From NCBI GenBank assembly GCA_027346125.1, contig DAIEST010000174.1, forward strand, positions 1 to 64,000: 64,000 bases of DNA, in the 5' to 3' direction. Shown here in pieces: positions 46,953 through 56,854 of this stretch. The DNA is from Leptospirillum sp. GTDB taxonomy: Bacteria > Nitrospirota > Leptospirillia > Leptospirillales > Leptospirillaceae. The translations under genes were made by a program, and so were the position numbers. The notes under the pieces are model-generated. The model ran no database searches. It worked only from the letters and a program-made list of their open reading frames with translations, and had not been told where the DNA came from. How positions within the stretch are numbered: position 1 is the first letter of the stretch; each line of letters starts with the position of its first letter.

Positions 46953-47819
46953 ATGCGACCCGTCATCGCGCAAGAGGAAGAGGAACTGGAATATCTGGAA
47001 TGGCTCAAGACCGAGTATGTGCCCATCTCGGGGGGCGACGAGTCGGCTGGATCCGATGATTCGGGATCCGGAGATGCGGAAGGAAACGCAGACGCAGGCT
47101 CCGAAGGAACAGGCGACGGAAGCTCTCAGAACTCCGGCGAAGAAGAACCAAAAGACGACAAGGGCGTTCCGCTCAAGAATCGTCTGGAAGAAGAGCGACG
47201 GAAGCGGGAGAAGGCGGAACGGCAGCTTGCCGAAGAAAAAGCGGCCGCCCGGGCACGCCAGGAAGAATGGGAGCGCCAGCAGGCGGCAATACGAAAGCCG
47301 GACGGGAACGGGGAGCCGGAAGAGGATCTGGATACCCTGGCGATCACGGATCCGGCGCGCTATCGGGAACTTGTTGCCCAGGACGCGGCCAAAAGAGCTA
47401 CGGAATCCGTGCGGAAGGAAATCGCCGAACGGGAACGAGCCAAGGAGGCGCAAGTCACCTTCGAGCGCCTCAAGGATCAGTTCGACGAGCTGGCGGATTC
47501 GGAGTCCGACTTCTACCGGGAAGTGGACAAGGAATATACCGACCGGCTGAAGAGGTATGGCCTGCAGTTCGATGCCAGGACGCTCGAGGATGTGGTGCAG
47601 CTGATCGCTTATCGAAGACAGAAAAAACCGGCACAGAGATCGACCGAACGTCCTCCGGTGGGGGAAACGGGACATCCCAGAGAGACGGGCGCCCGGAACA
47701 CGAAGATCACGGATGGGTCCAAGAAGCTGGCCAAGGCGCTGGGATTCTCGGAAAAGCGTCTGCAGTCGGCTTTCAGCCGGGATCTGTCCGGCGAGATCGG
47801 AACGGGAACCCGAGGATAA
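46953..47819 (+). CDS. Scaffolding-like protein
   Basis: A 288-residue protein. After an acidic Ser/Gly/Asp-rich segment (residues 25-70) comes a long charged coiled coil (LEEERRKREKAERQLAEEK, KRATESVRKEIAERERAKEA) and a C-terminal helical part (KKLAKALGFSEKRLQSAFSR). Acid tail plus coiled coil before the capsid gene is the usual form of podovirus/Mu-like scaffolds. AAGGAGG precedes it. Confidence 0.7.
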   Translation: MRPVIAQEEEELEYLEWLKTEYVPISGGDESAGSDDSGSGDAEGNADAGSEGTGDGSSQNSGEEEPKDDKGVPLKNRLEEERRKREKAERQLAEEKAAARARQEEWERQQAAIRKPDGNGEPEEDLDTLAITDPARYRELVAQDAAKRATESVRKEIAERERAKEAQVTFERLKDQFDELADSESDFYREVDKEYTDRLKRYGLQFDARTLEDVVQLIAYRRQKKPAQRSTERPPVGETGHPRETGARNTKITDGSKKLAKALGFSEKRLQSAFSRDLSGEIGTGTRG

Positions 47820-47846
47820 CCCCAACCCACGAAGGAGGAAGCGCAA

Positions 47847-48242
47847 ATGAACAAGATCATGGTCAATGGATGCAAAAAGAAGGACGGCAACGTCCGGCGC
47901 TTTGTCACGGCCAACGAGTTTGAGGACTGGCGGGAAAACGGATGGGAGCGGGATCCGGACGGCAAAGCCATCCCGGATCAGGTCGTCGACCAGCTGATTC
48001 CCGTCCGCATGAGCGAGGAAGCTTATCGCCGGTATCAGCGGGAACACATGGGAGGCCGCCAGACGGAGCTTCAGGAAAGGAACCTCAATCGCAAACTGAA
48101 AGATTCCGATGCTCCGGACGGATACGGCGAGGAAAAGGTGTCTCTCGGAAAAGTGGCATCCCGGGAGGAAGCCGAAGAAGTGGAACGCAAGGCGGCTGAG
48201 AAACGGCAGCGGGGCAAGCCCACTGTCGTGGCGATGTCGTAA
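47847..48242 (+). CDS. Hypothetical phage head-region protein
   Basis: A 131-residue protein, highly charged, with DGNVRRFVTANEFEDWRENGW at the start and a helical C-terminus (EEAEEVERKAAEKRQRGKPT). AAGGAGGAAG precedes the ATG. No family recognised; head assembly role inferred from position. Confidence 0.5.
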   Translation: MNKIMVNGCKKKDGNVRRFVTANEFEDWRENGWERDPDGKAIPDQVVDQLIPVRMSEEAYRRYQREHMGGRQTELQERNLNRKLKDSDAPDGYGEEKVSLGKVASREEAEEVERKAAEKRQRGKPTVVAMS

Positions 48243-48280
48243 CGCCCTGAAAAGGGACCATTCAAGGAGGATGAAAGAAA

Positions 48281-48751
48281 ATGAACATTCCGATTCTGCC
48301 CCCGCAACCTGAGATCGATGAGGCGTCCCATGTGGTCCAGATCGCTCCGACCAGCGGAGATTCCTTTTCTCCACACGATTTCGTGAAGCTGGCGGGAGGC
48401 GAGCTTGTTCCCTCAGCCAGTGCGGACCCCTCGGTTTTCGGGCTCTCCCTCTCCGAATACCCGGACCCCTCGGGAAAGCTCAACCAGTCGGTCATTCCAG
48501 TTCTTCGGGCCCGGGCTGGCCAGCGCCTATGGATGAACGTCTCGGGGGCCGTGCTCGCCCAGACTCATCTGGGAGCCCAGTTCGGTCTGGTCATCACAAA
48601 CGGAGTGGCCATGGTGGATCTCACCAACACCACGGAGAAAGTCTTCGAAATCATCGAGATCGGGGTGCAGGCCGGAGTTCTTCCGAACGGCGGAATCGGG
48701 GACGCGAATGCCCGGGTTCTGGTCGAAATTCTTTCATCCGCTGTGGCCTGA
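48281..48751 (+). CDS. Probable head decoration protein
   Basis: A 156-residue beta-rich protein (VVQIAPTSGDSFSPHDFVKL and AGQRLWMNVSGAVLAQTHLG) placed directly before the major capsid gene, as in many siphovirus and Mu-like operons where a decoration protein sits there. AAGGAGG lies before the ATG. Confidence 0.5.
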   Translation: MNIPILPPQPEIDEASHVVQIAPTSGDSFSPHDFVKLAGGELVPSASADPSVFGLSLSEYPDPSGKLNQSVIPVLRARAGQRLWMNVSGAVLAQTHLGAQFGLVITNGVAMVDLTNTTEKVFEIIEIGVQAGVLPNGGIGDANARVLVEILSSAVA

Positions 48752-48783
48752 GTTGCCATAGCCTTGCAGGAGGTCCTTGAAGC

Positions 48784-49674
48784 ATGAATATCAATCAATT
48801 CCCCTGGGAAGTGTACCCGGCCCTCCGGGACGTGATCTACGAAGAGTACGACGCGAACGCGCTGATCTACCCCAAGCTCACCGTTTCGGACGGAACGGAC
48901 AAGTATTACGAGGAAGAGACCACGGAAGTCGGCATCGGCCTGTTCTCCGAAACCGGCGACGGGGAAGACTACCACGAGGACACGAACTTCCAGGGATTCT
49001 ATACGCGGTACAACCTGGCCAAGTTCACCTCCTATTTCCGGGTGTCCGAAGACCTGATGGAGTTCGAACGCTACAACACCATGGGGCGAAGGTCCCGGGA
49101 TATGGGAAACAAGGCCAACGTGACCGAGGACACTCTGGTCCATCTGATTTACAACAACGGATTCACGACGAACCTTTCCGATGGTCAGCCCCTGTTCTCG
49201 GTGAACCATCCGGGCTATCCCGGCTCCGGGAACAAGTTTGCCAACGTTCTGGCCACACAGAGCGCCCTCTGCTACACCTCCTTCAACTCGGTGCTGACGG
49301 CCATCAAGCGGCAGACAGACGAACGGGGAACTCTCATCCGCATGCGGCCGTCCAAGCTGGTGGTTGCTCCGGAAAACGAACTGACCGCACGCGAAATCCT
49401 GAAATCGGCCGGACGACCCGACACGGCAGACCGGGCCGACAACGAACTCAAGAAAATGGCAGGCGGGATCGAGCTGATCGTGGATCCCTACCTCAACAGC
49501 CCGTCCATGTGGTTCATCATCTGCGACCGCTTCTTCGTCAAAGCCTTCACCCACGGCGGTCTTACCACCAAGACCAAAGAGGATCCCTTCAATGGGGACT
49601 GGATGGTCTTCGGGCGCTTCTACATCGCCTACGGGGCGTCTTCTCCCTGGGGCGTCTTCGCGGGCTCGGCCTAA
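48784..49674 (+). CDS. Major capsid protein (Mu gpT-like)
   Basis: A 296-residue protein. GLFSETGDGEDYHEDTNFQG, LAKFTSYFRVSEDLMEF and GQPLFSVNHPGYPGSGNKFA are the blocks of the Mu gpT/HK97-like capsid family, and SKLVVAPENELTAREILKSA with IELIVDPYLN supports it. It should form the capsid shell. Scaffold and decoration genes lie upstream. Confidence 0.8.
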   Translation: MNINQFPWEVYPALRDVIYEEYDANALIYPKLTVSDGTDKYYEEETTEVGIGLFSETGDGEDYHEDTNFQGFYTRYNLAKFTSYFRVSEDLMEFERYNTMGRRSRDMGNKANVTEDTLVHLIYNNGFTTNLSDGQPLFSVNHPGYPGSGNKFANVLATQSALCYTSFNSVLTAIKRQTDERGTLIRMRPSKLVVAPENELTAREILKSAGRPDTADRADNELKKMAGGIELIVDPYLNSPSMWFIICDRFFVKAFTHGGLTTKTKEDPFNGDWMVFGRFYIAYGASSPWGVFAGSA

Positions 49675-49686
49675 AGGAGGTTCCCT

Positions 49687-50085
49687 GTGGGACTTGCCAG
49701 CCATTTTGGGCCCGTCAAACTCATTCCCAAGGCCTCGATTTCGGGGTCTGGGGGGCTTTCTGGAGATTTTCTGGATGCAGACGGGAAAAGCATTATCGGC
49801 GACATCACCGGAGGACTCATCAACGGTGCCGAAAAAATCACTCTCTGGATCGTGGTATCCGCCGTTAGCGGTACGTTGGGAATTCTGGCGGACAGTTCCC
49901 CGGACGGAGCTCATGCCACTTCCAGCGGAGCGGTTGGGTCCAAGACCGGGATAACGGCTCCCGGAACGTACCAGATCAATTACAACAACACCCCCATCAG
50001 CATGCTCAAGCTCGGCTGGACTTTGGGGAGTGCGACAGACACGGCAACGATCGACGGGATCTGGTTCGAAGGATCTCTGGCTTAA
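49687..50085 (+). CDS. Hypothetical structural protein
   Basis: A 132-residue Gly/Ser/Thr-rich beta protein (LGILADSSPDGAHATSSGAV). GTG at 49687 with AAGGAGG upstream by 6 nt. It follows the capsid gene; a minor head or fibre component is likely. Confidence 0.55.
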   Translation: MGLASHFGPVKLIPKASISGSGGLSGDFLDADGKSIIGDITGGLINGAEKITLWIVVSAVSGTLGILADSSPDGAHATSSGAVGSKTGITAPGTYQINYNNTPISMLKLGWTLGSATDTATIDGIWFEGSLA

Positions 50086-50100
50086 CAATGGAGCGCGGGC

Positions 50101-51009
50101 ATGTATTCGACCTTTCAGAGCTGCTATCAGGAAGTTTTGAATCGCACGCGCTCTCTCCCGCAGCAGAGCTATCTCTCTCCCCTCAAGAATGCCGTCAATG
50201 CCGTCTACCAGGAGTTGTGCTCCTGGCGTGAGTGGCCCTTCCTCCAGAAGACGGGACGGCTGACTCTTGTCGCTCCCGTCAATTCCGGGACGCTTTCCGG
50301 AACGGCCGGCGGAAACCAGCTTTCCGGAACCGGAACCGCTTTCACGCTGGACATGGTCGGCTGGTATCTCCGGTATGGAGCGGACAACGCCCTTTATGAA
50401 ATCACGGGCGTCGATCCGGTCGGTCAAGTCCTGACCGTCTCCCCAAGCCTCTCGTTGACCGGCGTCGCTTTGGACTATTCGGTCTTTCCCTTTTCCTATC
50501 AGCTCCCATCGGACTTCCGGATGCCGGAGCCGATCACGGCGTTTCAGCTGTCTCCGAAGATGCGGTTCGTGGGAACGCGGGAACTGCAATCGGACCTGAT
50601 CAACACGCGGTTCGGCAACCCGGACAGATGGAGCATCGCGTACCGGAGTTCGGCTCCCCAGACCCCCCAGATGGTCTTCTTCCCGTTTCCGTCCCAGCCC
50701 ATCGTGGTGCAGTTTCTCTACCTGCCCCAGCTTCCGGACCTCCAGGGTAATTCGGATCCGATCCTGATTCCGTCGAATTACCGGAGGGCCATCATCGAGG
50801 GGGCCATGGCGATCTTTTACCGGGACGTGCTCGACGATCCAGCCAGGGCCCAGATCTCCAAAGCCGAATACATCCAGATCCGGAACCAGATGTGTACCGA
50901 TTACGGCCTCTGGGATGACCAGCCTCAACTTCGTCCGGCGAGCTTTCGCGGTCTTCAGAGACGCTTTGGCACGGATGCCGTGATCGAGCGGATGGTCTGG
51001 AGGGTCTGA
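50101..51009 (+). CDS. Head-tail adaptor (connector) protein
   Basis: A 302-residue protein. Its N-terminal helical part (FQSCYQEVLNRTRSLPQQSY then LKNAVNAVYQELCSWREWPF) and the later helical QISKAEYIQIRNQMCTDYG resemble P22 gp4-like adaptors or other portal-attached connectors. A beta-rich insert occupies the middle. It overlaps the next gene by one base (TGATG). Confidence 0.5.
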   Translation: MYSTFQSCYQEVLNRTRSLPQQSYLSPLKNAVNAVYQELCSWREWPFLQKTGRLTLVAPVNSGTLSGTAGGNQLSGTGTAFTLDMVGWYLRYGADNALYEITGVDPVGQVLTVSPSLSLTGVALDYSVFPFSYQLPSDFRMPEPITAFQLSPKMRFVGTRELQSDLINTRFGNPDRWSIAYRSSAPQTPQMVFFPFPSQPIVVQFLYLPQLPDLQGNSDPILIPSNYRRAIIEGAMAIFYRDVLDDPARAQISKAEYIQIRNQMCTDYGLWDDQPQLRPASFRGLQRRFGTDAVIERMVWRV

Positions 51010-52910
51010 TGCCGACCGCTTCTCTCCGCAAAAACATCACCCTGGACTTTGGCAAGTTTGGTCTCGATACCCGGCTTCCGCCGATCGCTCCCCAGGTATT
51101 GGGGTTCAACAAGGCCACCAATATCTACTTCACGGTGCGGGCGTCGTTCAAAAGTCGCCCGGGCCACCAATGGTTCGGGCCGGATTTCCCTTCCTCCGAT
51201 CCCATCGATGGCCTTTTCGATTTCTGGGTGGATGGTCAAAGCGAATACGTTCTTGTCGTCCAGGGGGGCATCGTTTGGGTCTACAACTCCGGCTCGAACA
51301 CGTGGACGCAGATTTCGGTCTCCAATCCGACCGTGGCGCCCACCCTTTCGTTTTCCTCCAGCGCGGGAACCCTCGTTGCCGGGACATACACCTATGCGGT
51401 GACGGCTCTGAACGGACAGGGGGAAACGCTGGCCTCTCCCGCTGTCTCCATCACCACCACGGCGACGGGAGAAGTCGTTCTGAACTGGAAGGCGGTTCCC
51501 GGAGCCACCTCTTATAACGTCTATGGCCGGGTGGCCGGAAACCTCGGGCTCCTTGGAAACTCGACCGGAACTTCTTTCACGGACAGCGGTTCGGCCACGC
51601 CCGGAGTGGCTCCTCCTGCGGTCGATACGGCCATGCTCCACACCGGGCTTCCCGTGAACTTTGCCGTTCTCCAGCGCAAGGTGGTTTTCGGGAACGGGAC
51701 CGACCACAACTACATCTATGACGGAACCACCCTTTCGGATCTCACGATCACGAACGGGGCCTACAATCTGACCCCCTGCTCCTATTTTCTGACCCACAAC
51801 AACCGGATCTATGCGGCAGGTTCCTCGGTCCATCCATCGACCCTCTACTGGTGCGCCGTGGACAATCCGGGAAACTGGACGGCTCCGGACGATGCCGGAA
51901 ACGTCCAGGTGGAAGGTGGGAGAGATGTCATTACCGGGCTGGGATCCTTCGGTTCGGATGTCTGGATCTTCAAGGGTCCGAAATATGGCGCGATCTTCGT
52001 TCTTTCCGGGACGAGCTACGACAACTTTGCCCTCCAGCCAGCCTATCGGGGCATGTTCGGTTACCACCGGAGCATCGTCAATGTCGGGAACGATCTGCTC
52101 TTCCAGGGCCCGGACGGGATCTATTCGCTGGCCCACATGATGCAGACCGGAGGAAACCTCCAGACCTCCCGAATCTCGGAAAACGTCCAGTCCCTTTTTC
52201 AGGCCCTCCCGGCCTCCATGCTCGGGGCCGGATGCGCCGTCTATTACGAGCCGGAAAACATCGTCGTGTTCTACCTCTCCAAAGGAGGGGTCCATCTCGA
52301 CTATGCCCTGGTGGTGAGCCCTCCCGATCCTCTCGACATCAACATCTACGGGTTCGGCTCGGAGCAGTACAAATACCGGTGGGCCTCCTGGAATCTTCCT
52401 CCCTCCGATGTGGCCGCGTATCAGATCTCCTCTACCAACGTCAAAGGGGTCCTGACCGGTCAGATCGACACCAACGGGAACCGGCGTCTCTCCATCTGGA
52501 ACTGGACCTCGGGGACGGATGCGGACGGCACTCAGGTTACGGGCGTGCTCAGCCTCCCTTTCCTCTCGCTGGGACACCTGCTCCGGGAAAAACTTTTGCG
52601 TCATCTTGCGGTGGCTTATTTTTCCACCGGGGAAATTGCGGCCACGCTGACCATGAAGAACGGGTCGACCTGGCCGGTCACCTTCCCTCCGGTCTCGCAA
52701 CAGGACTGGCCGGATGTGCCCACAGCCGACACGTGGCCCGATGTGCCGACTGGAACGATCTGGCCAGCCGGTGAAACCCCGATCCTGAACAATGTCCCGA
52801 TCGGCGGGAGTTCCACGGCGTTTTCCCTGTCCCTCTCGAATATGGGGGGAGTCATGGAGGTTTTCGTGTTCGAACTGTTCTATCTCTTCGGAGGCTGGAA
52901 TGAGAATTGA
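51009..52910 (+). CDS. Tail/DNA-stabilisation-like protein with an Fn3-like domain
   Basis: A 633-residue beta-rich protein. Repeated WxP/Y, Asn and Gly content and order (after the adaptor, before fibres) suggest the P22 gp10 type packaged-DNA stabilisation protein or a tail hub. Around residues 118-200 the segment AGTYTYAVTALNGQGETLAS and SYNVYGR form a fibronectin-III-like domain that is similar to one in the tail spike at 59.8 kb. Assignment to gp10 is tentative. Confidence 0.5.
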   Translation: MPTASLRKNITLDFGKFGLDTRLPPIAPQVLGFNKATNIYFTVRASFKSRPGHQWFGPDFPSSDPIDGLFDFWVDGQSEYVLVVQGGIVWVYNSGSNTWTQISVSNPTVAPTLSFSSSAGTLVAGTYTYAVTALNGQGETLASPAVSITTTATGEVVLNWKAVPGATSYNVYGRVAGNLGLLGNSTGTSFTDSGSATPGVAPPAVDTAMLHTGLPVNFAVLQRKVVFGNGTDHNYIYDGTTLSDLTITNGAYNLTPCSYFLTHNNRIYAAGSSVHPSTLYWCAVDNPGNWTAPDDAGNVQVEGGRDVITGLGSFGSDVWIFKGPKYGAIFVLSGTSYDNFALQPAYRGMFGYHRSIVNVGNDLLFQGPDGIYSLAHMMQTGGNLQTSRISENVQSLFQALPASMLGAGCAVYYEPENIVVFYLSKGGVHLDYALVVSPPDPLDINIYGFGSEQYKYRWASWNLPPSDVAAYQISSTNVKGVLTGQIDTNGNRRLSIWNWTSGTDADGTQVTGVLSLPFLSLGHLLREKLLRHLAVAYFSTGEIAATLTMKNGSTWPVTFPPVSQQDWPDVPTADTWPDVPTGTIWPAGETPILNNVPIGGSSTAFSLSLSNMGGVMEVFVFELFYLFGGWNEN

Positions 52911-52919
52911 GGTAACCCG

Positions 52920-53861
52920 ATGATTTCGCCGTCTTCCGCTCTGGCATTGATCGCACCTGGGGACTCCATGGATATCACGCAGGTCCATGCGGAACTGGCA
53001 TGGATCGAATCCCGCGCCCTCGATGCCGGGAATTCCCAGGGCGACACCATGGCAGGGCCTTTGACCGTTCCGGGGCTTGTCCTGGGAGGAGTAAGCGTTT
53101 CCACAAACGGGATGTTCTACTTCGGGCCCGATACGGGATCAACGAATTCCCTGACCGTTACGACCTCTTTCCCGTCCGCTCTCGCCAAAGGGCAGGTGAT
53201 CGCCGTCAAAGTGGCCAACACCAACACGGGAAGCGCCACCCTCAACATCAACAGTCTGGGGGCCAATACCATCCTGCAAGGAGGGGTTCCGCTTTCAGGG
53301 GGAGAGCTTCCGGCCAAGGGATGGGTCCTTCTCGAATTTGACGGCACGTACTGGAACGTCATCGGGATGGCGCCGGGAGGATCTCCGAATGTGGATGTGA
53401 GGATGTACGCCTTTCCGTCCGGGACCCGGCTCCTTTTTCAGCAATCCTCGGTCCCTCCCGGGTGGACGCAGGACACGGGGATCCAGAACGATTCCCTTCT
53501 CCGGGTGGTGAGCGGGGCCGGAGGGGGAGTCTACGCCGGATCGGGAGTATCGACAATCCTGAGAGGGGGAGCCTCAACTGACGATCATACTCTTTCCATT
53601 ACGGAAATGCCGTCCCACAACCATGGCGTCAATGATCCGGGCCATAATCATTATTTCCCAAACACTTCCATAAGTGGTTCAAACGGCAATAGTGTGAATT
53701 GTAACGTCGGTGGGGGCGGCTCTGTTATGGCAAATGTGAATACTACCTTTAATAACACTGGAATCTCCATTCAAAATACAGGCGGAGGAGCCGGGCATCT
53801 TCACTCTCTTTCCGAACTCAATATCAATTCTCTGGACATTATAGTGGGGGTGAAAAACTGA
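52920..53861 (+). CDS. Tail fibre/collar-type protein
   Basis: A 313-residue protein. The second half contains the collar motif, PSGTRLLFQQSSVPPGWTQD, MPSHNHGVNDPGHNHY and GAGHLHS, with HNH/HxH motifs that bind metals in T4 gp12-type tips. The N-terminal part has the Gly/Asn/Thr-rich fibre repeats. It probably forms a receptor-contacting fibre. TGATG overlap with the next gene. Confidence 0.75.
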   Translation: MISPSSALALIAPGDSMDITQVHAELAWIESRALDAGNSQGDTMAGPLTVPGLVLGGVSVSTNGMFYFGPDTGSTNSLTVTTSFPSALAKGQVIAVKVANTNTGSATLNINSLGANTILQGGVPLSGGELPAKGWVLLEFDGTYWNVIGMAPGGSPNVDVRMYAFPSGTRLLFQQSSVPPGWTQDTGIQNDSLLRVVSGAGGGVYAGSGVSTILRGGASTDDHTLSITEMPSHNHGVNDPGHNHYFPNTSISGSNGNSVNCNVGGGGSVMANVNTTFNNTGISIQNTGGGAGHLHSLSELNINSLDIIVGVKN

Positions 53862-54178
53862 TGAAGAAGCCGGAAAAACAAACCCCGCTGTGCCCTCTGA
53901 TCCAGTCGGAATGCGTGGAGGAGGGGTGCAAGTTCTTCCTCGAGATGGAGCGCCGGAACATTGCGACAGGGTCTGCGGAGAAATACCGGGAGTGCGCGTT
54001 CATCGTCCAGATCGGCGTTCTTTCAGAGAATTCTATGGCGATCAACCGGATGGTCGAATCGATGGGATCTTTCCGTGACCACACGGTGGACGCCATCCGT
54101 AACCATTCCTTGGCCATGGCCATCCACCTGGACAAGGGATTCGGGAACGTCAAAGCGATAGAGGAGAAGAAAGAATGA
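53861..54178 (+). CDS. Cys-containing small phage protein
   Basis: A 105-residue protein with CPLIQSECVEEGCKFFLEME near the N-terminus, a Cys-rich patch that could bind metal, then a helical segment. The 3' end overlaps the next gene by ATGA. Function unknown; similar short proteins occur before virion injection proteins. Confidence 0.5.
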   Translation: MKKPEKQTPLCPLIQSECVEEGCKFFLEMERRNIATGSAEKYRECAFIVQIGVLSENSMAINRMVESMGSFRDHTVDAIRNHSLAMAIHLDKGFGNVKAIEEKKE

Positions 54179-54939
54179 GCGCGGCATTTTTGGGGGGATT
54201 GGGAGCGGGGGTCGGATCCGGAGTCAGCTTTGGAGGAAACTTCGGGGGGCAATCCGGAACCCAAACATCATCCGGAACCACCAGCACCAAAGGAACCTCT
54301 TCCGGGTCCAAAACATCGTCGCAATCGATTGCCCCGATGTCGGGAACGGAAAAGGGGCTCATGGGGAATCTGGCCGGATATGGGCCGAACTCTGCCAATC
54401 CTTGGACCACCTTTGGAGGATCCGGCCTGGCAAACCTCTATTCGGGCGGCATGCAGCCGACCAAGGCCCAGAAGAGCGGTCTTGGGGCCATCCGGCAGTC
54501 GCAGCTTGCCGCCGACCAACAGGGGCTGAATTTTTCGATGTTCGGCCCAGGGGGCTGGATGAACCAGATCAACAACCAGATGGCCGACCGGGGGATGACC
54601 AACTCGTCCGTGGATACGATGGCTCAGACCGGAGCGGTGGAAAACGCCCAGAACCTGATGAATCAGGACGTGCAGGCCGCCAACCAGCAATACCAGCAGG
54701 GGATGCTCGACCTTCCATTTCAGAACGCCCATGTTTTGTCAGGGCTGGCATCACTCGGCCTCAATGTCTCCGGGCAAAACGCCGGAGTCATGCAAGGGCT
54801 GTTGGGCCTCCTGACTCAGAGGGACATGGCGAACGCGACCCAGACAGGAAACTTCAATACAAACACGAACCAGACCCAGAACTACAACAACACGACAAGT
54901 TTCAATTCCGGTTCTTCCGGATTCAAGTTCAGTCTGTAG
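54175..54939 (+). CDS. Low-complexity internal virion-like protein
   Basis: A 254-residue Gly/Ser/Gln/Asn-rich protein. An N-terminal Gly-Ala-rich hydrophobic stretch (AAFLGGLGAGVGSG) and long Gln/Asn-rich helical part (ENAQNLMNQDVQAANQQYQQ) resemble podovirus ejection proteins (gp7/gp14-like). It begins a run of three such genes. Confidence 0.55.
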   Translation: MSAAFLGGLGAGVGSGVSFGGNFGGQSGTQTSSGTTSTKGTSSGSKTSSQSIAPMSGTEKGLMGNLAGYGPNSANPWTTFGGSGLANLYSGGMQPTKAQKSGLGAIRQSQLAADQQGLNFSMFGPGGWMNQINNQMADRGMTNSSVDTMAQTGAVENAQNLMNQDVQAANQQYQQGMLDLPFQNAHVLSGLASLGLNVSGQNAGVMQGLLGLLTQRDMANATQTGNFNTNTNQTQNYNNTTSFNSGSSGFKFSL

Positions 54940-54949
54940 GAGAGAAAAA

Positions 54950-56854
54950 GTGGGAATGCTGTCATCGCTAGAACGAGGAATGGATACGGCTGGAAGGGTT
55001 TTGGGACTGCCCGTGGTCTCTCCCCTTCTTGAACTTCCGCAGTATATCCATAACCAGAATCAGAAGGCCGCGACCGAAGCCGCTCTCCAGACATACGAAC
55101 GCAACGCCGGAGATCAGGGGGCTCCGGCCCACTCCTCCCCGACCTTGCAACGAAGCCTGGTTTATCCTCTCGCACAACCGGGCCCCCAAGGAGGGGGGCT
55201 CCAGATGGCGGCCAACGGAGCCGATCCCGTCTTCCCGGCCAATTTTCATACTGGCCAGATGCTTCCCAGACCGACCGGAAATGAGGTTCCACAAGGAGCG
55301 CAGATCGCCCAGGGACCTCCCCAGATGGTGGCCAAAGTCGGAGGAAGCGTGACGGTTCCCGCACGTCCATCGGCCTCGAAGTTGTTTCTGGATAACTTGA
55401 ACAAGATCCATTCGCCAGAATCGATGGCGCTTCTGCAAAAACAGGATCCGAACCAGTACAGAAAGATCAAAGCATGGCGCGGGATCGCCAACTTCGATCA
55501 GGGGAATACTGCCGGCGCCATGGCGGATCTCGTAGACGCAGGGCTTCCCGCCACATCCGCGATCGCCATCCTGCAGGAACAGAAAAACCAGAAGGCCATG
55601 GGGCAGTTCGGACAGACCCTCCAGACCCTCATGCAAGGGAGTAGGTCTCGGGGAGGTACGTCGCCCTCTTCTGCGAGCGTTGCTTCCCCCGGACAAGCAT
55701 CCTCCCCACCCCAAGCGGGGCCACCACAAGGGGTGCCAACAGGAATGCCTCAAGGGACCCCTCCTCCTTCGTATCCGATGGCTCAAGATGGAATGCCTCT
55801 GACAAAGCAGGAATTTATGCAGAAATCCTTCAAGGCTCTCCAGACTGTGCCCCCTGCGCAGCGCAATGCCGCCTTTCAGCAGGTCCAGCAAATGGCGTCC
55901 ACGCTTCCGGATCGCAAAGAGATTGGTCCATTTCTCGCACAAAAGGCCCTCCCGGCTTTTGAGGAAGGACTCGGGACCGCAAAAACTCAAGCGGATGTGA
56001 ACGGATTGATCTCCAGACAGCTTCAGAGTCTCCCTGTCGCGGCTCGAGATCCTTTTCTGAAGTCGATCAATCCTCTTCTCCAGAACTGGCAAAAAGGACT
56101 CGCTACCCAGCAGAAGGAAAGCACCCTGACAGGTCCGGCCCTCGACCTTGCGGCCAAACAATACCTGGCGACTGGCACAATGCCTTCCTTCGGAATGCAG
56201 GGCCAGAAACAGAAGGAAGCGGTGATGAATCGGGCGGCCCAACTTCAACAAGCAGAAGGTCTGACTCCGGACGATGTGGTCTTCAACCAGAATGAAATCA
56301 AGGCAGGACGTCAGGCCTTGGGGCAGATCGCCAAGTCCCAGGGAATGATCATGCAGTACGAGGATACAGCCTACAAGAATGCTGATCTCGCCCTCAAGGC
56401 TGCGGACAAGGTAGACCGAACCGGAGCCCCTGTCTTCAACCGATGGCTTATGGCCGGAAGAAGCGCTGTTGGCGGGAGTCCGGATGTCGCCCGGTTCAAT
56501 GCGGCCAACCAGACCTTTGTGAACGAGTACGCCAAGGTCATGTCGGGAGGATACGGAGCCTCTGCCACTTCCGATTCGGCCCGGCAGGAAGCCCTCTCCA
56601 TGCTCAATACGGCTCAGACACCCGAGCAGTACAGGGCTGTTGTCGATCAGCTCAAAAAGGAGATGAACAACCGGATGGAGGCCATGCGCCACACGCGCAC
56701 TTTTCTGGAAGATCAGATTCGAAAAGCCATTTCCGGAAAAAAGGGAGGGGCCGCATCGGCTAAAAAACTTCCTGCAGGTGCGATTTCCGGAACCTTCCGT
56801 GGACAAAAGGGCTATCTCCTGAACGGCCGATTCTACGCACAGGAGGCCCAATGA
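54950..56854 (+). CDS. Internal virion / ejection protein
   Basis: A 634-residue protein rich in Ala, Gln and Ser, long helical stretches and a Pro-rich linker near residues 225-275. GTG at 54950 follows AGGAG. Size, composition and position before the next ejection-like gene fit podovirus internal core/ejection proteins (gp20/gp16-like). No lytic transglycosylase motif was seen. Confidence 0.5.
   Translation: MGMLSSLERGMDTAGRVLGLPVVSPLLELPQYIHNQNQKAATEAALQTYERNAGDQGAPAHSSPTLQRSLVYPLAQPGPQGGGLQMAANGADPVFPANFHTGQMLPRPTGNEVPQGAQIAQGPPQMVAKVGGSVTVPARPSASKLFLDNLNKIHSPESMALLQKQDPNQYRKIKAWRGIANFDQGNTAGAMADLVDAGLPATSAIAILQEQKNQKAMGQFGQTLQTLMQGSRSRGGTSPSSASVASPGQASSPPQAGPPQGVPTGMPQGTPPPSYPMAQDGMPLTKQEFMQKSFKALQTVPPAQRNAAFQQVQQMASTLPDRKEIGPFLAQKALPAFEEGLGTAKTQADVNGLISRQLQSLPVAARDPFLKSINPLLQNWQKGLATQQKESTLTGPALDLAAKQYLATGTMPSFGMQGQKQKEAVMNRAAQLQQAEGLTPDDVVFNQNEIKAGRQALGQIAKSQGMIMQYEDTAYKNADLALKAADKVDRTGAPVFNRWLMAGRSAVGGSPDVARFNAANQTFVNEYAKVMSGGYGASATSDSARQEALSMLNTAQTPEQYRAVVDQLKKEMNNRMEAMRHTRTFLEDQIRKAISGKKGGAASAKKLPAGAISGTFRGQKGYLLNGRFYAQEAQ

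Noticed and set aside
48565..50928. 787-codon minus-strand frame opposite the capsid and tail genes
   Set aside because: Antisense to conserved structural genes with good ribosome sites; GC-rich third positions make such frames common.
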